Source of the DNA: Legionellales bacterium
GTDB lineage: Bacteria; Pseudomonadota; Gammaproteobacteria; UBA1113
Direction of reading: 5' to 3'
DNA: 64,000 bases
Assembly: GCA_002709565.1 (NCBI GenBank)
Contig: PAPY01000038.1
Location: 1-64,000 of the forward strand
Shown here: one piece after another, positions 36,637-47,700 of the stretch
Numbering within the stretch: position 1 is the stretch's first letter
How the letters are laid out: every line of letters begins with the position of its first letter
Notes under the pieces: model-generated
The model's database searches: none
Told to the model about the DNA's origin: nothing
Seen by the model: the letters and a program-made list of their open reading frames with translations, nothing else
Program-made: the position numbers and the translations under genes

Positions 36637-38023
36637 GCAATAATTCCCTGACGCACTCACAGAATTGTTGGCCCCTGTCTTCAAAGTTTTTGAACATATC
36701 AAAGCTGGCACAGGCTGGGGATAATAAGACTATATCACCGGGTTCTGCTTGCTGTCCGGCGGCGCGGACCGCTTCAACAAGACTGTCGGCTTGCAAGAGT
36801 TTAGTTTTATCACACAATGCCCGCTCGAGAAGATTGGCATCTTGGCCGAATAGTATGGCCGTTTTGACGTGTTGTTCGACAACGTCAGTCAGTTCCGCAA
36901 ACTCGGCGTCTTTGGCAAGACCGCCTGCTAACAGAATAATATTGCCCGACGTGCCTTCGGCAAGCCCGGCAATAGCTGCCGCTGTCGCACCCACATTGGT
37001 GCCCTTAGAGTCGTTATACCAATTAACGCCCTGGTGTTCTGCCACCCACTGACAACGATGAGCAAGGCCGGTAAAGTCTTCCAGCGCTTCAAGCATCGGC
37101 GGTAAGGGGAAATCCGCACTGTAACCGATAGCTAACGCGGCAAGCGCATTCAGCCAATTATGGCGGCCTTTGATCTTGAGCGCCGAGGTTGGTAGCAATA
37201 ATTCATCGCCAAACGCTAAATACCATTCATCATCGTGATAGCGCAGGCCGAATTCGTCTTCTTCAGGTTCACTCCCACCAAAGCTAAATTCATCCGCCTC
37301 GCAGTCTTCATGAGGCCAAGTGAATTCATCATCGCGATTCACTACAACGATTTCACAATCGTCATAAATCGGCATTTTGGATTCGACGTATTCAGAGATA
37401 TCGCAGTAACGGTCCATATGATCCGGGGAAATATTCAAAATACTCGCCACATAGCAAGAGAGACTCTCGGTAACTTCGAGTTGGACGTTAGAGAGTTCAA
37501 GAATATAAAACTCTGGGGTTTCCTCAGCTAACAAATCCAGCGCCGGGGTGCCAATATTGCCCCCCACTAAGGCATCAATATCCGCATATTCTGCCATTAA
37601 GCCTAATAGCTCAGTGACTGTGGACTTGCCATTGGAGCCAGTAATACCAATGATATCGGCATCAGCATCCCGGGCAAATAACTCAATATCGCCAATAACT
37701 GATACGCCTAAATCACGGCAATGTTGGAGCATTTGTTCGATAGGTGATGGCGGGATAGCTTTGGCTTGGCTCTTGGCCAACGTCGGTTCCGCGAGATAAA
37801 GCCCGGGGCTCACGATAATTTCTTCCGCATCGTGGAGGATAGCTTCGTTAAACTCCCCTAACAGCACTTCGATATGGGGGTATTCTTGACGAAACACTTG
37901 CAGCCCCGGCGGATTATCCCGGCCATCCATGACGATGAAATCCTCGCCCAGACTCGCCAAATAACGCGCCGCCGACAGGCCTGATTTACCCAAACCCAGT
38001 ACTACACGATAAGCGTCTGTCAT
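36626..38023 (-). CDS. murD: UDP-N-acetylmuramoylalanine--D-glutamate ligase
   Basis: This 465-aa Mur ligase adds D-Glu. It has the N-terminal GLGKSGLSAARYL, ATP-binding GITGSNGKSTVTELLG and YNDSKGTNVGAT. The central domain carries an unusual acidic stretch (residues about 230-265, with SEPEEDEFGLRYHDDEW). AGGGGAGAGG precedes the ATG. The gene now stands first in its half-operon, because a 12-kb insertion separates it from mraY; an extended -10 (TGCGATAAT, minus strand, about 38069-38061) is a possible local promoter. Confidence 0.96.
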   Translation of the reverse strand: MTDAYRVVLGLGKSGLSAARYLASLGEDFIVMDGRDNPPGLQVFRQEYPHIEVLLGEFNEAILHDAEEIIVSPGLYLAEPTLAKSQAKAIPPSPIEQMLQHCRDLGVSVIGDIELFARDADADIIGITGSNGKSTVTELLGLMAEYADIDALVGGNIGTPALDLLAEETPEFYILELSNVQLEVTESLSCYVASILNISPDHMDRYCDISEYVESKMPIYDDCEIVVVNRDDEFTWPHEDCEADEFSFGGSEPEEDEFGLRYHDDEWYLAFGDELLLPTSALKIKGRHNWLNALAALAIGYSADFPLPPMLEALEDFTGLAHRCQWVAEHQGVNWYNDSKGTNVGATAAAIAGLAEGTSGNIILLAGGLAKDAEFAELTDVVEQHVKTAILFGQDANLLERALCDKTKLLQADSLVEAVRAAGQQAEPGDIVLLSPACASFDMFKNFEDRGQQFCECVRELLHES

Positions 38024-38119
38024 ATCCTCTCCCCTGTTTCGATTCGCTGAAACATACCCGATTATCGCAAAAGATGGGGCGGATGGCTATGGTGTGAGGG
38101 TTACCTGGTAATGCTGCTT

Positions 38120-38638
38120 TTACTGGTGTAATAAATCCGTATTTCTGCCAACTCTATTTAAATCACGAATAGCGGCGGACTCTGTAGCGATACGCAGGGG
38201 GCGATTATCCAGTTTAAGTGTGTTATCGAGAATATTCATTATTGACCGCTTCGTGTGGGTAAACTCAATAACACCATAAGGCGTGTAAAATACACCGCGC
38301 CGCCCTGTAGTCATTACCGTCAGCCTCATTGGGACTTGCGAAATAACACCATACTCACTCAGCATCGACTCAAGGCTAACATAATTATATTCTCCACGAC
38401 GCAACGCAATGGCAATCCGCTCGATGGTATAGCTATCAAAGCTCTTGGCACTTGGATAGACGTAAACATTTTTACAGGCACGCTTTAGGTGTCCTTTGGC
38501 CACTAAGCGGGTCAAGGCTTCAGAAAAGGCCTTGGAAGTATCGTCTGGGAAGAGTTTGCGCAGATCACGCTTCAGGAAGACATAATGCCCCTGTTTATCC
38601 CATTGATTCAAAACATTGATAGCCTCTGCTTGCTTCAT
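38120..38638 (-). CDS. AbiEi-type antitoxin / transcriptional regulator, orphan
   Basis: This 172-aa protein has a winged-helix start (FLKRDLRKLF...ALTRLVAKGHLKRACKNVYVYP) and a body with the YVSLESMLSEYGVISQ and FYTPYGVIEF motifs seen in the AbiEi/DUF6088 antitoxin family of type IV systems. AbiEi proteins repress their own promoter through inverted repeats; a 20-bp-arm palindrome lies directly upstream at 38644-38687. The matching nucleotidyltransferase toxin AbiEii is not beside it: the next gene downstream is murD. So it appears orphaned, or its partner is elsewhere. It forms the murD-proximal part of the insertion. Confidence 0.75.
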   Translation of the reverse strand: MKQAEAINVLNQWDKQGHYVFLKRDLRKLFPDDTSKAFSEALTRLVAKGHLKRACKNVYVYPSAKSFDSYTIERIAIALRRGEYNYVSLESMLSEYGVISQVPMRLTVMTTGRRGVFYTPYGVIEFTHTKRSIMNILDNTLKLDNRPLRIATESAAIRDLNRVGRNTDLLHQ

Positions 38639-38643
38639 AAAGT

Positions 38644-38687
38644 AAGTCTACACTAATACCATAAAAATATGGTATTAGCGTAGACTT
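38644..38687 (-). promoter_or_regulatory. Operator palindrome of the AbiEi-type gene
   Basis: Two 20-bp arms (AAGTCTACACTAATACCATA and its complement with one mismatch) separated by four bases, starting six bases upstream of the start codon region. Suited to autorepression by a dimeric winged-helix protein. Confidence 0.65.
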
Positions 38688-38741
38688 GTGGAAGATTTGG
38701 ATAAATTTTGTGGGGTTGGTTGGGGTTGTGTAGCTAGAAAC

Positions 38742-38770
38742 AAAAAACCGCGGACTAGCCGCGGTTTTTT
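38742..38770 (-). terminator. Terminator after the giant gene
   Basis: The stem AACCGCGG/CCGCGGTT has a 5-base loop, flanked by six A on one side and six T on the other, so it can work in both directions. It lies 22 bp beyond the giant gene's stop. Confidence 0.85.
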
Positions 38771-38792
38771 GGGTTAGATCTTCGGGTGAAGA

Positions 38793-41700
38793 TTAGCGTC
38801 TGTTACTTGGCTTAGCGATAGCCACAGGTGCAGACTTAGCGTTCTCACTACCAGCTGCATTTACTTCACCACCTTCCGTAGGTACCGATACAGGCTGCGT
38901 TGCATCCTGAGCTGGCCCACCTTTACAAATACCCGCTGCAAGTGAAGCACTTAGCAAGCTACCCTGACTGTCAGGATGAGAGCTTAATATCACACTATCA
39001 GCCTGCTGCCGTTCCGCTGCGGCAATAGCCACAGGTGATGTGCCCACAATAGAACCTTGCTCATCCGGTAGCACACTTGCTTGCCGCTCATCATCTGAAG
39101 TAGAGCGTGGGCTAGGTGCTGGTGAAGATCCCGTTGAACTAACATCAGAATCAGTTTGGTGTTGTTCAGGAGTGTAACACTCACGTTCACCTTCTTGTTG
39201 TGATAACAATATTTCATGCTCAGAATCAGTTATCATACTCAACTGCCCTAGTGCCGCATCTCTAGGCTCAGCCATTAGAATGCTATCTCGGATATTATCC
39301 GTCAGTATTCTTGCCTGAGCAGCATTTTTCTCAGATTCATCTTTACTGTGAACTGCCGCATAAACGATGTCCAGGTATTCTTGAGGATAAAATATACTCA
39401 AAATACCATCGGTATCCTTTCCATCCCCTGCTAAGTAACGGGATACAACGGTTTTAATGCCATCACAATTTCTAAGCTCAGCATCGGCACGTTCACGCTT
39501 AGCCTCAACATAGTAACGAATCGCCTCAGCAAACTTTATTTTTAGCTTATTTAGATTCCCTTGGTCTTCATCAAATAAGAACACCGTCAACAAAGCTTCC
39601 TTGACTGAAAGGCTCATTTTATGAAGACGTCTATCCAACTCTTCGTCTTTATACCCTTTGCGTTTAAGCACAGGAAGCCACTGTTGATTCTGAAGCGTCT
39701 CATACGGATAATTAATAGGCAATGGCGCGGCATACGTCGCACCAAACTCATTTTTAGTTATCGCTGACACATCTAAAGCCCCAAAAATTGGTTTTTTGTC
39801 TGGATTTTTAGGATCTCGATAACCATATAGGTAGAGCATTGCATATTGCGCTTTAACACTGTCATTTTGTAGGAATTTCTGAAGGAAAAGATCTATCCTG
39901 CGAGCTCGACTGTCTAGAGTAAGAAACTCTTGAGATTTAGCTTCTGCTTTAGCTTTTTGCAGAATAGTTCGATTCCTCTCACTGAGTAAGAAGTCACAAA
40001 TAGAGCTGATCTCATCACTATTGAGCTTGCTTAGACAGTAAGGTAGCGCCATTTGATGAGTACCATTTACAACAATATCGACAACTTTAGCTTTATTGAT
40101 AAAGTGACCTAGTTGTTGTTTTTGCCTAGTGGTACCCAATCGCTCGATTAACAATAAAATTCTTGTCAGCTCCTGTGGCTTATAATTAAAGTAATAATTA
40201 AGATTTACGCAACCACCCTGGTCTGCATTAAAATACATTAAATGTCTGACAAGCGATGCTACTGAAAAATCAATTTCACGCTTACCATAATAGCTCTGTT
40301 TTACTGAAGTACCGGCACGCCGCTCTTGGGCAATATCTTCTAGTAAGCGATCAACATCACTATTTAACTCTGGGAACTCTGTAAACCCATCATCCTTAAC
40401 AGCCTTAAGATAACTATCAATGCTACCAGTAATATGTAAAACGCTAGGTGAGCTTAATCTAGCTTTAACCAAAGCCAATCTTTCTTCACCGATAAGATCT
40501 TTACGGTATTCAACAAAAGTCATGAAGTCATTTTTCTGCTGCAGACTTGCATGCCGCCTAAATTGCTCTAGCAACTGTAGTTTATCTTTCGTTAACTGAC
40601 CTTCATCACTGGTTGCTGGTTCATTCAAGCAAGCAAGTACTTCGCTAGCTCCTAAAATACCTGAGACATTTACTAGTTCAAATGATTCCGCAAGCTGCCT
40701 AACTGTATCTTTGACAGCTTCTAAGCATTCAACGCCTTGGACCGCGCGAATGTTATTTTTCGCAGACATCACCTTGGTGACGATACCACCCTCAGATAGC
40801 TCACCAACAATAGCAGATAATGCAAAAGATAAACGTCCCTTGATTCGTCTCAGACTCTGTGCATCAAGAGTCTTAAGCAGATATACTAAGTACTCTTGCT
40901 CACTAGGTTGAAGCAACGGAAGCTCGTCAATCAAAGCCGTGAAGTCTTTTATTGATTTTTTGCCTGCATCTTTAATTAAGCTTGCTAAGCCCGGAGCCTT
41001 ATATTCCAGCCTTAATACCATTGACTCCAACAATATGGCTTCAGCATTTTGCATTGACAGCTGTGGTTGTTCCGTAGCATGGGTCGATGGTATTTTACTC
41101 AATTGCTCACGATACTCATGAATCAATACAGGAAAACCTAGATGATATACTTGCTGTCCATCGATTACGCCCATTAATTTGTCGCTCAACAGGCGGATAT
41201 GCTCATCACATCGATTAAGTTCAGCTAGTCCATTAGTGTGTTTACTAATATGGCGAGACATTAAGCATGCTTCTTCTGAAGTTATAATGCATTCATCTGG
41301 ACATACATTTGTATAGTAAACTTCTACCCCTGTTGGTAAGTTAACTTGTTTAGAGTCTGGCTCATGCTTACTAAGCTTAACTAACTTCCAAATAATACTC
41401 GCATACGCACCATACTGTTCAAACTCAGCTTTAGCTTCTTCGTACTCTTCCTGGGTAACCTCACGTTGTCCAAGCTTAGCATCAATGATAAGAAGTAATG
41501 CACTGACTAAATGTTCCACATAAACACTGGCTTCACTAGCATTAACCAGTTGACCTCTAAGACGACTAAGTGCAACTTCATCACCTGGAAGATAACTCTC
41601 AAAGGCTGAGTATAAAGCATCCCAGCTAATTGGAGTACCGTCGCGATGTAATAGACGTTGGTCACCATCTTGACTCACATTCAAGAGTTCAACAAACCTA

Positions 41701-44700
41701 CCTAGCAGCGGTAAATGTTTTGAAGCGAACTCATGATAACGTGCTAGCTCCGCTTTGGTAGCAGCAAGTCGTTCATGATGCTGACGCACACGCTTTTGAT
41801 ATTTAGCTTCATCTTCAAAAGCATAATTAGCCGTTTCTTTGATTGAGCTTTTCTTACTAACATCACCTTTAAACACTGTATGTCTAGTCGGTGCTTGTAT
41901 TGGGTGATTGATAAACACTTGAAGTGCTTCCAGCGCAGATACGACTTGCTGACCTAGGACCGCTTTTTTGTCATTTAACAACTGATCAATCTTGTTATTA
42001 AGAAGCTGTTTACGCTCAGCATCCAACAACGGTAATAAATCAAAGAACTTAGCATACTCGCTTTTATCACGTTCTCCTGTACTTGAATCATATACAGGCA
42101 AAACAAAATAAAGCTTAGAAGCAACCTGGTCTAGTTGACTCATTACATTGCTAAACTGTTGATTCACATAGCTATTCTTTTCAGTGATAGCCTTAATCTC
42201 ATCCTTAACACCAACATAAGCTCCTGTGATTGTTTTGTGTAAATCACTAACAATCTTAGAATCAATATCTTCCATATGCTTGCGTATAGCTTGTTCCTCG
42301 TCATGGGCAAGTATGCTTTCTGCAGCAACATAAACACGATGTTGAGCCATTTGAAGTACTTTTGGCATTGCACTAACTGTGCGCTCAACGTCAGAGACAT
42401 CTGTGCCTTCAGCTACTATTGCTTGGTGAGTTAGCAAGCTCGAAGCACCTCGCTCTGCGTCGTATAGTTTAGCGTGAAGTGAACGTAGCAATTTGTAAGC
42501 ATCATCTTTACAAGTATCAATAATCAAGATCAAGTCAGCAAGCAATTCAGCGTGACTTATGTTGAGATTATTAATTGTAACTTCATAGGCACCCCGCATT
42601 CTTGAAGGCAATAGCGCAAATAAAACCGACTTAACATCATTAATATCAATTTTATTGTCACGCAGTTCATTGATGAGTTGATTTCTATCAAGTTTTGTAT
42701 CTAGACCTACCATTCCTGCTATAGTTGCAACAGCTCTTGCGACTGTTTCAGTAGTACCCATGACTTTCCCGGAGAACTTTTCCGCTGTGGTTTTGATGTT
42801 TTCTTCAATCTCACTAAGCTTCTGGGCTACTCTCGCCTGGTATTCATGCGGCTTTTCTTTCTGCTCAGGAACAACAGAGTCCTCAGCATCACGTTGCACT
42901 GCTCTTGCAACCCTTCGTGCCCTTGCCAGCATATCTAGTTCAACAAAATTTGCGATAATTGTAGATGCATGCTCTTTCAGACGAGATAACTGCTCTCCGT
43001 TTGCTGCTTCTGCAGACTCATGTAGCTCGCTCCCTCCTGTCAGCCAAGCAGAAAAAGCAAGTTTCTCCCGCTCTTCAGCATCTTCAACAGAGAGTACTGA
43101 CTCAATATATTCAGCAATTACTGGTAAATATTTACTCTGCTCTTCTTTGCCAATCTGTACTCGTTGCAGGTACTCAGCAAGATATGCAAATCGGCCAGGC
43201 TCAGAACCCAGTTTAGGATATTGAAGGAAATCGCCCACAGTAACGCTGACTTTAGGTTTCTGAGCTTTAACTTTAGCTTTCTCCTTAAAATATTCATTTA
43301 AATATGCAACATGACCACTAAAATTATCCTGATTAACTAAAAGCTTACGTACATTGGCTTTTTCATTACGTGTTGTGAATGGATCCAGCGGCAAGGTTAA
43401 GAAACCTGCAAATGGATCGCCATCAACCGCTGAATCAACCCCATCTTGATTTGGTTTGGTTCGTAATGCATCGAATGCTTTAGGATCATATGAAGATTCC
43501 CCCTTGCATTTGGTCAGCTCCTCACTAAGCAACTGAAGCTCTCTCTCAATCCCAGGCAAAGTCTCTGTATCTAGAAGTCGCTCAGCCGATGCTCGCAGAA
43601 TTAAGCGTTGGTTACTTGCCAGATAACGCTCATATTCTCTGAATATCTGAGGTAAATAAGTATGCAGTTTGTCAAATATAAGCTCGAAAGGTGATGAATT
43701 ACGCATCTCCTTTCTTACGCTCTTAGCCAATGTAACTTCAGCATTGTAGCGATCTTTCGCGCCTTTGATATCACCACTCTGGAGTGCTGAAATAATATCC
43801 CGAACACAGATACTTATCTTCATGGCTTCATAGCGATCTTTTTGCTTCTGGACATACTGCATCGACTTATCAGGCAACATTAAGTCAGTACAAAAATCTT
43901 CACCTGAGAACAAATAGAATAACGCTTGTACAAATGAATCTGATTCACCTAACTTATCAATAGCAATAGCTTTTTGAATTGCATCTGCTAGATCTTTAAG
44001 AACTTTTTCATCGGTACCAAATAATTCTATCCGCGCACTTTTATTGAGAGTTCGATACCCAACACTTTGCTTTCGTTCGTCGGTATAACGTAATATCTCA
44101 TTACGAGCAAACTTTTGTCGCGCTTCACTCTTGTTGTTTTTATCATCAGGATGATTTACGAAGGCATTGACAGGCAAACAGTCACCTTGTCCCGTTTCTC
44201 GACGTAAAATTTCTCCTGTCCGCTTAACAATTAGCTGATGATACGCATGTTGGTGGCGTTTCTTTTGTTCACGACTAATGCCTTCGACATGACTGTTATC
44301 AGCAGCTTCACCGAAATATTTTAAAATCATCTCATCACGTGGATGCCATGTGGTTTTGGCAACTACTGTGTCAATAAGCGCTATTAAACGAGCGTTTTGA
44401 CACTTATTCTTGCTTGAACAACCAGTTAGCAGCTTGCTAACTTGAAGCTTTCTTGAATCGTTGAAGTATTTTTCAAAAATTGGCTTACTTTTACGTTGAA
44501 ACATTACTTCAGGTGGCTCAGCCAGATAATTCAGAAAATCTTCCATTGCAAATGGCATCACATCCTCGCTGCACTCTTCAAGCTTAGCAAGTGTATATTC
44601 ATTACGAACCTCTGCATTGCCGTATCTGTATGCCAAGTCAGCGGCATGATAACTCCAGCCATGTTCACGGAGATACCAAAGTAGAATGGTATTCAATCCT

Positions 44701-47700
44701 GCTAACTCTTGTTCCGAGAATGATGCATACTTGTCGATATGAGCCATATAACTTTGCAAGGCATTACGATCAGCTACTTGCAATAGCTCAATCAACCTTA
44801 TAATTCGGATAATATTTGGTGACTCCGCATAAGAATAGAAAATATTTTCGATTGAGCGCGACCATACTCGTTTGCGTGAACCAAAGATAGTTGTTGCTAT
44901 GATTTCCCATGGCTGCTCTCGATAGTGTAATGCACCGCGCGTATCTTTGAAGGGAACTGCGACAGGCAATTTATCAGCTAAAAATTGACTATAGAATAAT
45001 ATATCAGCTGCTTGGCGGCCGTGTTTAGATATAAGGCGGAAATCTTCGTCGACATATTTAGGCGTCGACTTGAGCAGCCAGTTCGTATAACGAATATATT
45101 CATTATTTCTTACTGCTTCATTAAAATCCGCTTGTAAAAGGAATAATGCCTTAGTAACTTGTAACTCAGCAAGGACGTTCTTGAATTCAGAGCAAGGTTG
45201 CAACTCAACAAGCTGGCGCATAAACCACTCAGTCGTCATAGACCATCTTTCTGCTTCTGTACGCACAGCTAAGTGGTCTCGTTTGATAGCCTCAACAACA
45301 TTTTGTAATTGGCTAGCTGGGAATAACTCTCCTCCATTAACAGCCTTGCGTTGTTTAAGCTCAGCTACATAATCTTTCAGCGGTTTTGGTATCTCTGATA
45401 ACTTTCTGCGTGGTTGATTACCAGCAACAAAATCGGTCCTAAAGTGTGCGTTTAGTAAAGCCACCATGTGCTTACATTGATAAGCAACTTTATGTTCGAG
45501 CTTGATGCAAGGGTAGCTGTCTAGTACACTTTGCACATCAGCACGCCAGACGTAGCCATCTTTGACAACATTATTATTCTCAGCTGCGATCCAATCAATA
45601 TGATTATTATCTTTGTCAGCTATCCGCACCTGTTTAATATACTTTTCTACTTCCTTATTTAAAGCATTAACCGCTAACGTATCTTCGGTGAATTTGTCAG
45701 ATATTAAAAACTTACCATCTGGTGTATCTGCTTCAACGCCACTATCTAAAACTCTAGCAGGCAATAAATCAACCTCACCAGCGTTTTCCTGTGGCTGAAC
45801 ACCAAAAAGATAACCGAAACGTTTATGAACATATTTTTTAACAAGTTCAGGTGCATCAACTGCTGGGGCAAAGTACAGAAGTGGAATACCAGGGCCAGTA
45901 AACTTACCATCGTAAACAAAAAGTGCTTTTCTTTTATCTTTCAAGTAATCATCAATACCTTCATTCAAGAAGTAAAGCACATCAGCTTGTTGCTTTTGTT
46001 CATCAGTTTGTATTGGTGTATAGCTATCAAGAATTTTTTTAAATTGTTTGAGCTTTTGCTTTGGCTCTAATTCCTCATCAGAAAGCAACTCCTGGTAAGC
46101 AAGTATAAGTTGTTGATAGACTTCCGCATTGATCCACTGCTTATCTTGAGCCAAAGTTAAGTTGGCTTCCACATAGCCATCCATAAATTCAGTGATGGTT
46201 TCCTTAATATCAAGCTTAACGTCATCCTTGCTTGCAGCGTTTAATGCGCGAGCAGCATCTTCTAAATTCGATTCTGTACGCTCAAATACGAGATTACTGT
46301 CTTCTTGTCCTGCTCCCCCATCGTCAACTCCAGCTTCAGGTTCTAACTTAAAATAATAGCTAGCTTGACTAATAGCTCTATTCTCAGCACCCTCTTTAGC
46401 GAAGTTGTAATCTGAATTTTGTTGAACAAATAATTTAATCTTTTCAAACTTATCCTTAGAAACTGTTACACGCTTGCGAAGATAATCAAGATTAAATCTT
46501 GCACCATAAGTACGCAATAAATACTGACACACATCTAACTGTGATTTATGGAACCGAAGTAGTTCTGGTGAAACAACTCTCTCTAATGCTCTCTTTTGCT
46601 CATCTGTAAGCTTATACTTAGAAGATTCCCCACTTTTATCGTTGAGCTGCTGTGCTGGGAAAATCGCGTCCACATCAAGATTAATGATGTTCTTTAACAG
46701 TACTAATGCTTCTTCTAGTTCAGGATCTTGATAACCTGGCGCTTTATTTTTAACGAGATATAGCGCTGTTTCTATTTGGCCTAAGACTTTATCTGTCATC
46801 TCATTTTCAGTACCTGCACCTCTTACGACAATAGTGTAAGCAATACTACCTGTGTACTTACCAAGTAGGAATTGATGCTTACGCTCAAGTCGTCTAGCTA
46901 AGGTTGGAGGATTATCCAACTGATCGGTAACTTTTGTCTTAGTTTCGCTGTCTGGCTGTGCCTCCACATAGCTACGGCTAGGCAAAGATAGGCTGTAGAG
47001 GAAATAATCTCGTAAACTTTGATAATTTTCATAGTCCTGTTTCTTATCACCAGTTAACTTGCCCTTATCAGTTAGATCTTCACCATACTGATTCTGGTCA
47101 GGCTGTTCACCGAGATATTTAACAAAAAACTCAAAATTCCAGAACTTTCTCTCATCTCCCTCAACATCAATAAACGATTTAGCAGCATTAAATACGGCCT
47201 GATAACCTAAGAAAAATCCTGAGCTATCTGGTCCTAAGCTAGTTACTTTATGCTCGCGACATAGCGCGTCAAAAGTTGCCAATACATCGTTGCCTTTTGT
47301 CTTCAAAAACTTACGATACTGATCAACAAAATGTTGAGCATAAGGGCTCTGCAACCACACCTCAGCTGCATTTTTGAACAGCTCATCATTATGCTCAGGT
47401 TTAGTAATTTTGAGTTGTTCAGTTACGGATTCATCTGCATTATGTTCATCAGCCAATCGATCGAAGAACTTTCGCTCTTCTTCCTCAATGACAAGCTCAA
47501 TCTCAGTGATCTCTTCATGCTGAGCCTGCTCAGGATAGATCAACTCCTCGCGGCAGGCTTCAAGTAATTCGACATATTGTCGATATTTATCGCCTGACTT
47601 AGCTTTTGCTTCAGCAATCTCTTTCTTTATGAATATCAGATTAAACTTATGACGCTCAACATCGTTAAAACCCGAGCCTAAAAATAAATCTTTATAACTT

